DNA of 64,000 nt from Puccinellia tenuiflora. Its lineage: Eukaryota; Streptophyta; Magnoliopsida; Poales; Poaceae. The translations under genes and the position numbers were made by a program. The notes beneath the pieces were generated by a model that saw only the letters and a list, made by a program, of their open reading frames with translations, did not search any database and was not told the DNA's origin. This document shows positions 23,073 to 32,669 of this stretch, piece by piece (within the stretch, counting starts at the first letter, position 1; each line of letters opens with the position of its first letter). The stretch is taken from positions 1,798,001-1,862,000 of the forward strand of contig QRDG01001525.1 in the NCBI GenBank assembly GCA_012064385.1. The letters are read 5' to 3'.

Positions 23073-24143
23073 GTTTTCATGAGGAGTCTAGCCAGGAAGA
23101 AGGACCATGGTAAATGGAAATGTTCTGAGGATGTAATAAATGCCACTAGTTATATATAAGTGGAAGAATAAGTATTGTGATGTAAGAGTGGTGTGATGTC
23201 GATGTAATAACCACAATTTGTGAGTATGAATGAAGCGTGTGGCGACTCTAGTACACGAAACCTATTGTGAAAAAAAAATTATATATTGCTGTGAAGCCTG
23301 TTCATCATATCAGGGATGAAGACACGGCACTGAAATGGACAAGCTAAGACGACATGGAAAGCGTGTTTTCCCCAAGGAGAAGGATAGCAGAAAAGTGTAG
23401 TGTGAGCTAATCTGTGTAGGAGTTTTCGTAACCCCATAGTTTGAAGGAGCGATAGTTTAGTTCAGGTTGTCTTGCAGATGAGAAACTTTCTGTTAGACAA
23501 GTGAGGATGCCCGAGAGATAGTTTACGTGATTTACCTATCTACATATTGAGGAAATGATACGGGTGCAGGATGGACTGATCACCATTCCTACTACTCATG
23601 TTATTCCCTTCACTATTTGGATTGATAAATCTGAGTGACATACCTATAAGAGAGACGACGTTGATAAGCCTGATCCATAGGAGGATAATATATTATAACC
23701 CTATGTGAGGCAAAAGTTGCCGAAACGTAAGATATTCGGTGAGGATAAACCACAACTCTCGTGAAGAAGAAGAGATCCAACAATGAAAGTTTTGACCTAC
23801 CATGAGAGTTTCGTTAGAAATGACGCTTTGTTTGCAGTGAAGGATGCCAACCTAGAGAAGAAATATTTCCGGAGACATCACATGGATGAGGATGTAATAT
23901 GTCAAGCCATATTAAAGAGAATGGTATCCGAAGTTATCTAAAGAGACACCCACCTATTGGAGATGGAGCACTTCATGAGTGTAAGATATAGTTGACTCCA
24001 GTGAGACCTAAAGACTAACCCAATGGACCCTAGCCCGAAGGAAAGAGTTCAAGACTGCCTACAAAAGTTTCTTTTAAGGGTGGTAGCCCACCCAGTTGCC
24101 TAAAACCCGGATAACCGAACCCATCTTTCTTTCTAGCCTCTCC
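23073..24143 (+). other. Non-coding 3' internal region of gag-only element
   Basis: 1.07 kb without any frame above 60 codons on either strand and without recognisable RT, RNase H or integrase motifs. Pol is replaced or deleted rather than merely frameshifted. Confidence 0.7.
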
Positions 24144-24182
24144 GAATCTCGGGGACGAGATTCCTTTTAAGGGTGGTAGGTT
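24144..24182 (+). promoter_or_regulatory. Hairpin and polypurine tract before 3' LTR
   Basis: GAATCTCG (24144-24151), loop GGGA, CGAGATTC (24156-24163) make a perfect 8-bp stem. AAGGGTGGTAGG (about 24169-24180) follows, then the LTR at 24183. A similar hairpin precedes the LTR of the gypsy element at 44003. Confidence 0.65.
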
Positions 24183-27100
24183 TGTAACATCCCAAATTTT
24201 GGAATGTTTTAAAAATCACAAAAATTTAAAACTTTTGTTAATAATTAATTAAAGTCTCCAAAAATTAAGAAAAGCTTTTTTAGAAGATTGTTTTGACATC
24301 TTCAAAGTTATTTTTTTAAATTAAATTTCCCTTTATCTTCAAATCTCAATTTTAAAGTCTTGGAAATAAAATATTTAAATGGGGTTTTCAAATAGTATTT
24401 TCCCCTTTGGTTTATTGTTTTAAAATAAATAATATGGGGATATTATAAACCCTATTTCATTTGCGGAAATAATTTGATTACTTTTGCAAGCTTTATTTTA
24501 TAAAAAAGTTTTATCTTAAATTATTTTAATATGAAAATGAGTTATCATTTGAATGATATTACTCATATTATCCTCTGGTTTTTAATTAAATATTTTGGGA
24601 TATTTATAAACCCTAATTTAGAAAATTCCCAATTAGCCATATAAGGCATATTTGATCAAAAGGGTATTTTGGTAATTTTGATTTTTCCAAAAATAGTTCC
24701 TAAATGTTTATTTTGAATATTTGGAATTTTACAAATTTTTACAAATTTATTTGACTTGATTTGGAGGCCTAATTCAAAAGTTATAAGAGAAAACAGAAAA
24801 ATAAATAAAAAGAAAAATTTGATGACGCCATGCTGACGTCATCACCTTCAAAGCTCGTTCGGCAGTTTCTTCCGTCGATTTTCTCCTCGATTCTTCGTCT
24901 TCAAGACCACCATTCATTCCCCGAGCCCTCCCCCTTGGAAGCCCTCTCGCTCCTCTCTCTTTCCCCTCTATTTCCCCCTCAGATTGCGCCGCCAAGCGGC
25001 CAGAAAAGCTCGCCGGAGTTCGCAGCGGCCGCCGCCGTGCTTCTTCAAATTCCGGCCACCCCGGTGAGTCTCCGCCACCAATTCGTGGTCTCCCCCCTTC
25101 CTTTCACCCCGGCGCACCCCCTCATGCGCCCGCTTGAACTTTTCCCGCAGCAAATCGATGTGCCCGTGCTCGACCCGAAGGTCAACTCCGTGCCGCACGA
25201 CTCCGTCCGCCGCCCGTCGCCGCTCCAGGACGCAATCGATCTTGCCGTCGACGCCATCCTCTTCGAAACGTTGCGCCGCACTTCGCCCCTTCCTCGCCGT
25301 GCCCGGGGGATCACGGTAGCGATGCGCACGATGTCGACCGAGCCCAGCGCCGCCGTCCGAGCCGTCTCCGACGACCACCGCGCCGCCGGGGTAAAACCCT
25401 AGCCTCTGGACCCTTGGATCTGAAACCAGCGGTCGAGATCAGATCGAGCCGATGTGAGCCGAGCCGCGGCTTAAGCCGAGCCGCAGCTCAAGCCGAGCCC
25501 GAGCCACCCTGTTTTCTAGGATTTTTCCTGAAATAAAATTTAAATGGTAGTTTTACAGAAAAGTCCCTGCAACTTCAAACCTTCATATCTTTTTCTCTGT
25601 TTGGCCAAATTAGACAAATAATACCTTTTTGGAAACCTTAGGAAAATTAGAATCTTTTGGCTGTATTAGTTTTCTGTTTTGTCTAATTTATATTTATTCA
25701 AATTTCAAATGAGGAGTTTGAGTAAATTTGACATAACTTTAGTTTAAAAATGTATTTTTGAGTGAATCCAATTCCAGTAGCTTTGTTTAGAAGCCCTCTG
25801 TCCAGAGAGACCAAAACCAGGCCTAGCTACCACCTTTTCAAACATAAACATTGAAAGTTTGCCAAAGGCCATTTAAATGTTAATGTTTTGCAAACCGCAG
25901 TTTCATAATGTTTTTAAAACTCTTTTGACCAACTCTTTTGTGTGATCACTTTGATCAAGACCAATCCCTACAACCTTTGAAACAACCCTTCAACCTATTC
26001 AAATTTGAAATGTTCAAATTTGATTTCAGACCAACCCCTGACCCAAATGGCAAACCCCAAACCTAAATGCATTGATTCTTTTTGCATATGGGATCATGTA
26101 TTGAAGCTTGGACCACCAACTTAGATATGTTTGTTTCTATCCATGTTTGTTGTTATGTTTGTTTCCTTGGATTGTTGTATTGTTGCTTATTGCCATATGT
26201 TTGTATTGTATAGATTGAACGGAGAGCTATGAGCTACGTTGAAAAAGAGTGTGTGAGCAACGACAAGTTCCAAAAGGCAAGTGCATACACCCTTTCATGA
26301 AAGACCTACTATTTTATTATATTTGCATGGTAGACTATTTCAGTAGTATGCATGATAGGTGTAATACTATATTGCTATGCAGACCTGTTTAGTACATCAC
26401 CCTTTATTCCTGTTGATTTAGGAACCCATTCACTTGGTAGAAGTTAGAACTGCTATGCTGAAATGTTTTATTGTAGTACGAAAGGATAAAAACTCTACTA
26501 AGTTAATGAACTACCTGGGTGGCAATTGGTTTTGCTCTATTGGTGGTCAAAGTTGAGTGGCTGCTCAGGGCCATTTCCATGGTTTTAACTGAGTACGTGC
26601 TGAACGGCCACCCAGGAACAAAGAGATTTAAGTCACTCCAAGTTTAGATTGCTTCCAGTGCAGCCACTTGGTATTATGGCTCTGCCTTGACTAAGTAAGT
26701 TCTAGGAACCTGATTCCGACAGTTCTCAGCGGATGAATGTCTTGTATGGGTCTGTCTGACGAACAGGGGACTGGTTCCCAAAGGTCTCGTCTTCATCTTC
26801 ACCTTTCCTTTTCACTTCAAGAAGGTCAAGGACAGAATGGGTTGATGGAGTCTCGTGGTGAAAGTGCACAACCTCTCAAGAGTGTAAAACTATGATCATA
26901 GCCGTGTCCCCGGTTACGGACAATTCTGAGCAGCTGGACAAGGATGTCGATGGAAAATCTCCTCATTCCAATTTCATAATAAAATTTGATGGGTGAACTC
27001 GGGTATATGAGACCTTGGATGCGTTCCATGGGTGTGTCTCATATTGAAAAGTTGAGAATACAATGTTTATGAAAAGGAGGACAAAATTTGCTTTACGCAA

Positions 27101-27535
27101 TAGCCTTGAACTCCACCAGCCATATAAGCATGTAGTATTAGTCTTGCCATTCTATATTCCACCAAAGTATCACTTGCCAGCCTGTCACAAGGTATTGACC
27201 CAAATTCCCTGGGCTGCAACGTTAATGTTGCAGGTTTTTACGATGAAGAGTGAGGACGTCTACCTTTCGAGCTTGCAACCAACATGTATGCCAGTGGCAC
27301 ATGAAGATGATGAAGCTCTCTGTGCTACTTATGTTTCCGCTGCCAAACTTTTCATTCAGGCTAGCCTTTGGCTATGCAATTTGTAAAGAATATTTTATTT
27401 ATGGATCTCGCGATGTAATAATTATTTGACATTGATGCATGGTATTACATCTATTTGTGAATTGCTATCCATACTCGATCCAGGGAATAGCATATTTCAC
27501 GATGTGGTCTTGCTTTTCTAAGCGAGGGCGCTACA
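24183..27535 (+). repeat. 3' LTR of gag-only gypsy element
   Basis: About 99.5 percent identical to 17584-20940 by eye. It has one extra T at about 24510 and lacks six bases (CACTTG or equivalent) at about 26600. It is followed by the TSD TTGCA. Confidence 0.95.
24823..24841 (+). promoter_or_regulatory. as-1-like paired TGACG motif in 3' LTR
   Basis: Same motif and spacing as at 18223-18241, unchanged between the two LTRs. Confidence 0.4.
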
Positions 27536-27540
27536 TTGCA

Positions 27541-27756
27541 AAACTCATTAGAAGCTAGAGCATCTAGATATAAGTTTTTCTCATCCTCTAAAGTCGTACT
27601 TTCGTAATCCTTTGGAGGAGAAAAACCTATATCTAAGATACGCTCAATATTGGGGTCCAAGACCCGTAAGTGACTAAGCATATGAGTTTTCCAAACATTA
27701 AAATTTGTGCCATTAAATCTAAACAAGGAACTGTGCACTAAATCCCTAGACGACAT
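27541..27756 (-). pseudogene. Copia gag (second family), N-terminal part
   Basis: Start ATG at 27756-27754, MSSRDLVHSSLFRFNGTNF. It follows a tRNA-iMet primer site and LTR by the expected short leader. FNVWKTHMLSHLRVLDPNI is the N-terminal copia gag signature. At 27541 the frame meets the TTGCA duplication and the inserted gypsy LTR. It resumes in phase at 17583 as FVSVVVFESLMPLRDVHD. The codons past 27541 that remain open run into LTR sequence and are spurious. Confidence 0.82.
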
Positions 27757-27796
27757 CTTTACTCTCTAGGCGGTAAAGCCAAACAAGAGAGACGAG

Positions 27797-27808
27797 GCTC
27801 TGATACCA
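27797..27808 (-). promoter_or_regulatory. Primer binding site of second copia element
   Basis: Plus strand GCTCTGATACCA, so the minus strand reads TGGTATCAGAGC, complementary to initiator tRNA-Met. It lies two bases from the LTR end at 27811. Confidence 0.88.
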
Positions 27809-27810
27809 AT

Positions 27811-29093
27811 TGAAAGAACAAGCTATGCCCGGATGTCGCCTAGAGGGGGGGGGGGTGAATAGGCGATTAAAACTTTTTCTAATTAGGGGCTTGATAATTG
27901 CGGAATAAAACTATGAGTTTAAATTAACAAGCCAACAACCTAATTACTAGGCTCACCTATGTGCACCAACAACTTATGCTAAGCAAGGCAAGCAACAAGG
28001 AGATAGCAAGATATGAACTTCAAGCACGAAGGCTATCACAAGTAAAGTGCATAAGTAAAAGCTCGGGTATAGAAATAACCGAGGCACGCGGAGACGAGGA
28101 TGTATTCCCGAGTTCCTCCTTGTTAAGGGAGTACGTCTCGTTGGAGGGGTGTGAGCTCGCCACAAGAGGCCTACTCAAGATGCCACAAAGGCCTCACCCT
28201 ATTCTCCGATGAACCTCACCCAAGGGATTGGTTCACCTTCCACTATCGGAATCCTTCGGGGCGGATTCCGGAGCCCTTTACAACTCTTCTTGGGGCACAC
28301 ACCCACAACTCAATTGGGGGCTCCCAAACTCGTGCCGAAGCTTCACAACTCGAAGACTTCGCGGCACCTCCAAACCGTCTAGGGTACACAATGCACCCAA
28401 GAGGCACAAAGCTCTTAGGAACACAATGCACCCAAGAGTAACAAGCTTCTCAACGTCGATCTTCATGTATCACCGTAGGGAGAGCAACCCGATGCAACAA
28501 ATGCAAGAGGCAAGAACACACAAAGTGGTCAAGTCCTTCACTCCCAAATTCCAACCAAGCAACAAATGCTTTAGGGGGGATAAGAGAGGAAGAACAAAGG
28601 GGATGAACACAAAGCAACCCCAAAATCTAGATCCACTATGTTCCCCTCACTTAGAGGATAATTTGATTGGTGGAATGGTAGATCTAGATCTCCTCTCTTG
28701 AATCCCTAAGTTTGGGCAAGAATCATTGGAGGGATTGAGAGGAATCAAGCTCACAAGGTTAGCAACAATGGAGGAGAGAGGAAAGCAAGTGAGCTCAAGA
28801 TGTTCAAAAAGGTTAAAGAACCGTTGGGTAAGAAAACCTCCTTAAATAGGTGCCCTGGGAAATCTGGCCTTTACGCTCAGATTCCCACAGGGCCGGTAGT
28901 ACCGGCCCAAAGGGCGGTACTACCGCCCTATACAAAAAGACTCACCAACGGCTAGAAGAGAAAGCCCGCGGGGACCGGTAGTACCGGCACAAAGTACGGT
29001 ACTTCCGGCCGACACAAAACAGCTTACCAAAGGTCTTCAAAAAGGCTCAACCCGCCGGGGCGGTACTTCCGCAGTTAGCACCGGTAGTACCGG
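27811..29093 (-). repeat. 5' LTR of second copia element, incomplete
   Basis: In element orientation it ends ...CCTCTAGGCGACATCCGGGCATAGCTTG-TTCTTTCA (two joined pieces). It contains a 12-G run at about 27846 and, towards 28890-29093, many copies of the palindrome CCGGTAGTACCGG and of CGGTACTACCG. It has no CA/TG terminus at 29093, where a second copy of the same LTR begins. Confidence 0.8.
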
Positions 29094-29934
29094 TGAAAGA
29101 ACATGCTATGCCCGGATGTCGCCTAGAGGGGGGGGTGAATAGGCGATTAAAACTTTTTCTATTTAGGGGCTTGATAATTGTGGAATAAAACTAGGTGTTT
29201 AAATTAACAAGCCAACAACCTAAAATTCTAGGTTTACCTAAAGTGCACCAACAACTTATGCTAAACAAGACAAGCAACAAGGAGATAACAAGATAAATAA
29301 CTTCAAACACGAAGGCTATCACAATGTAAAATGCATAAGTAAAGCTCGAGTATAGAAATAACCGAGGCACGCGGAGACGAGGATGTATTCCCGATTTCCT
29401 CCTTGTTAAGGGATTACGTCTTGTTGGAGGGGTGTGAGCTCGCCACAAGAGGCCTACTCAAGATGCCACAAAGGCCTCACCCTATTCTCCGATGAACCGC
29501 ACCCAAAGATGTGGTTCATCTTCCACTATCGGAATCCTTCGAGGCGGATTCCGGAGCCCTTTTACACCGTTCTTGGGGCACACACCCACAACTCAATTGG
29601 GGGCTCCCAAATTCGTGCCGAAGCTTCACAACTCGAAGTCTTCGCGGCACCTCCAACCGTCTAGGGTACACAATGCACCCAAGAGGCACAAAGCTCTTGG
29701 GAACACATTGCACCCAAGAGTAACAAGCTTCTCAATGTTGATCTTCACGTATCACCATAGGGAGAGCAACCCGATGCAACAAATGCAAGAGGCAAGAACA
29801 CACAAAGTGGTCAAGTCCTTCACTCCCAAATTCCAACCAAGCAACAAATGCTTTGGGGGGAATAAGAGAGGAAGAACAAAGGGGGAGAACCACAGAAGAA
29901 CAAAGGGGGAGAACCACAAAAGAACAAATGCTTT

Positions 29935-29935
<1 letters not shown>
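29094..29935 (-). repeat. Second copy of the same copia LTR, truncated
   Basis: It starts TGAAAGAACATGCTATGCCC, the same as 27811. It follows that copy, with small indels, to about 29880, then a short GGGGGAGAACCACA-type duplication, and ends at the GT microsatellite. The two LTRs are head-to-tail in the same orientation with no internal region between them. Confidence 0.78.
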
Positions 29936-29980
<45 letters not shown>

Positions 29981-29993
29981 TGTGTGTGTGTGT
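29936..29993. repeat. (GT)n microsatellite
   Basis: About 28 GT units with one CT interruption. Confidence 0.97.
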
Positions 29994-30594
29994 ATTAGGG
30001 ACTACTATTCTTGCAATACAGATCGCGAATCTGTGTGACTCTCAACTACTAGACTTACGGTTGCATTACACATAATATGTCCCAAGTAAATCGTGTGTGA
30101 TGGTTAGAAACAATTCTTTGTTCTTGACCGTGTGTGATGTATCGCACACGATTATAGATAATAGTCGTATATATGTGGAGGTTTTGCCTGAGACCGTCCT
30201 CCAACATATCACATACGGTTTTAATTTCTAAGGGTAAGCGATAGTGGATAACACACACGGAAGGTGATTTTCGTGTGCGATAGGGGGCTTAAATTGTCCA
30301 ATATGTATTAGTGTGTCATTCTTGTGTACGCAGATATCAAATGCGAGCAAAGGCTATCACTTTGTCCCAATTTGTGACTGAAATCTTGTTTTGAGAGAGC
30401 AGGTATTGTCATCTCTGTGTCTAAAGTAAAAGAAAACGCTCCTACAACTCGCTCAAAGACATAATACAAATAGGAGTTGCAATGTTGCGGTTAGTTTGAA
30501 TTCAGTCATAGGTTCTTAAGATGCATTTAGTCGAATAGACCAGACCGAGCTCGTAGAATTGGCACACTAGCTCAGGACCACGACTCGATCTTAT
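29994..30594. other. Unassigned, with CACTA-like subterminal motifs
   Basis: 600 bp without coding potential. It carries inverted copies of CGTGTGTGAT and ATCGCACACG (about 30090-30285). At 30307-30313 it has ATTAGTG, which could be the end of a CACTA-type element. No partner terminus was found. Confidence 0.3.
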
Positions 30595-31223
30595 CACTAG
30601 TAGGAAAAGACTTATAGTTGGATTAGATAGCCGTGCTGCACGGCCATTTTGGTGCTCCACGGCTCGCCACTGGTAGGGCCTTACCCGTGGCACACCAAAA
30701 ACGATGCGCCACTGGCAGGGCCTTACCATTGGCACACCAAAAAATGGCGTGTGCCACAGCTATAAAAATGGGGTGTGCCACAGCTATGTGGTGCCTGGGC
30801 TGGCTGGGGTGCCCCTCCTTACCCGTGGAGCACCAAAATTCTGTGCACCACGACAAAACAAATACTAGTGGCGCACGAAAATATGGTGCGGCATTATTAT
30901 GTGTGTCCCAGGGGGCCAAATTTTAACCCCACATAGTAGTGGTGCACCACTAGTATGTTCTTACCCGTGGCGCACCGTAGTTTGGTGTGCCACGGGTAAG
31001 TAGGCAGCTTTGTGCTCCCATGCACCCCCACCCCACGACCCGTGTGCTTCACGATCCGACGGCTCCTATTCACCCTGAACTCATTTCTCCTTACCTTCTA
31101 TTCTTCCCTTTGTCTCTCCCTTCTACTCTCTCTTGCCTCCCTTCCTCTCCCCACCGACGGTGACGGCGGCCGGAGATGACTAGCGAGCACCGAAGGCGAC
31201 CACCTCCACGACGGCTAGCGAGC

Positions 31224-32096
31224 TGTTGGAAATATGCCCAAGAGGCAATAATAAAGTTGTTTATTATCATATTTCATGTTTATGATAAATGTTTATTATC
31301 CATGCTATAATTGTATTAACCAGAAACATAATGCATGTGTGGAATATAAACAACAAAGTGTCCCTAGTAAGCCTATACTGGACTAGTTCGTTAGTCAAGG
31401 GATGGTTAAGGTTTCCTAACCATGGACTTGTTATAGTCACTTGATAACGAAGTCATATCATTACGACAATGATGTGATGGACAAGACCCAATAATAAAGA
31501 ATTGCAATTGATCGTGTCACACAGTTTCATTGCCAACGCTTTTAGTATATGCCAAATATAGTTTTCTTAGACCATGAGAATATGTTACTCCCGTTTACCA
31601 GAAGAATACTTTGTGGACATCAATAGTCGCTTCGTAACTGGGTGATTATAAAGGTGTCTTTCAGGTATCTACGATGGTAGGTTGTTGGGTGACATGAATC
31701 AAGAGTGGGATTTGTCCCTCCATGTGACGGAGTAGATATCTCTGGGCCCTCTCGGTAATATATCATCCGGAAGTTTGTAAACATGTGATTAAGTGGTAAT
31801 AACGATGATCCTATATTATGTACGAGTAAAGAGAACTTGCCAGGTAACGAGATTAAACTAGATATGGTGATATCGATGATCAAATCTTGGGCAAGTTAAA
31901 TATTATGAGACAAAGGGAATCGTATATGAGATTAATTGAATCTTCGGCATCGTGGTTCAATCGATAAAAAACTTCGTTGAATGTGTAGGAATCAATATGG
32001 ACATCCTGGTCCCGCTATTGATTATTGATCGGATCATGTCTAGCCGTTCTCGAACCCGTAGGGTCACACACTTAACGCTCCGATGTAGCTAGGGTT
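31224..32096 (+). repeat. 5' LTR of copia element, first part
   Basis: It starts TGTTGGAAATATGCCCAAGAGG and matches 53567 onward. It stops at GATGTAGCTAGGGTT, where the 3' LTR continues ACGATGAG (about 54717). Confidence 0.9.
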
Positions 32097-32644
32097 TGTG
32101 ATGGGGGGATACTTTATAGGTAGGCCCATGGACCCGGAAAATAGACCCGCCAAGACCAAGAAGGACAAAGCCGAGTCGCACATCAAGTCACATGGGCTGG
32201 GTTGGGCTGGAGACAAGCCGACCTAAGCCCATGACGAAGAAGGGACCCGCCAGGAAGGAGTCCAAGTACAACTCGGAGTTCTAACTTGGAAGGCCAAGAC
32301 CTAGAGTAGGACTCCGTGTCTAACTGTGACTCGGTGTAAGTTGTAAATCCAGGGACCCAACCACCTTTATAAGCGGGGTCCTGGACCTTAGATCGAGAAG
32401 CAATCAAGAAACACCAAACCTGTAGTCGCCGACTCCCCAGATAGGAGCCGGAACCTTGTAATCGAGATCAGATTCATAGCAATAAAGAGAAGCAGGAAGT
32501 AGGTCTTTACCTCTATCAAGAGGGGCCGAACCTGGGTAAATCCTTGTCCCTTGGCGAGATTAACAACTCCTACGTACTTCAATCACCAATGGCCCCAGAA
32601 CTCACCTTCCCTGAGGAAGGACTTGCCGTGACAACCCCACGACA
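32097..32644 (+). repeat. 5' LTR of Tat-type element
   Basis: It begins TGTGATGGGGGG directly after copia LTR sequence and ends CCCACGACA before the primer site. The length is 548 bp. The start at 32097 rather than 32099 is chosen because the preceding bases match the copia LTR to 32096. There is no second copy to confirm the ends. Confidence 0.75.
32367..32373 (+). promoter_or_regulatory. TATA-like box of Tat-type LTR
   Basis: TTATAAG within CCACCTTTATAAGCGGGG, about 280 bases before the LTR end. Confidence 0.45.
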
Positions 32645-32646
32645 GT

Positions 32647-32665
32647 TGGCGCCCACCGTGGGGCC
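32647..32665 (+). promoter_or_regulatory. Primer binding site of Tat-type element
   Basis: TGGCGCCCACCGTGGGGCC, two bases after the LTR end. This sequence is typical of RIRE2/Tat-group elements. I do not name the tRNA. Confidence 0.75.
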
Positions 32666-32669
32666 GGTG

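Larger units (their letters stand above)
17584..27535 (+). mobile_element. Non-autonomous Tekay-like gypsy retrotransposon with gag-protease only, intact ends
   Basis: It has two LTRs of about 3355 bp, TGTAACATCCC...GGGCGCTACA, and a 3.24 kb internal region. Perfect 5-bp duplications TTGCA flank it (17579-17583 and 27536-27540). The LTRs differ at roughly 17 bases and two small indels by eye, about 0.5 percent, so the insertion is recent. Many differences are C/T or G/A in CG context, as expected from methylation decay. Only gag plus a protease-like tail is encoded; RT, RNase H and integrase are absent. It fits the TR-GAG concept (gag-bearing, pol-lacking LTR elements). Assignment to the Tekay/Del lineage rests on the TGTAACATCCC terminus, the iMet primer site and gag similarity, and is fairly but not fully certain. 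Confidence 0.92.
15790..29093 (-). mobile_element. Second copia element (fragment), split by a gypsy insertion
   Basis: On the minus strand this reads 5' LTR (29093-27811), tRNA-iMet primer site (27808-27797), gag start (27756), the interrupting gypsy element (27535-17584), the rest of gag, then truncation at 15790. No pol remains in the window. Gag codons on both sides join in phase when the insertion and one TSD copy are ignored, which confirms the order of events. Confidence 0.85.

Noticed and set aside
28243..28701. Frames in the second copia LTR (also 29434-29998)
   Set aside because: LTR sequence with conflicting frames on both strands; one frame ends in a run translated from the GT microsatellite.
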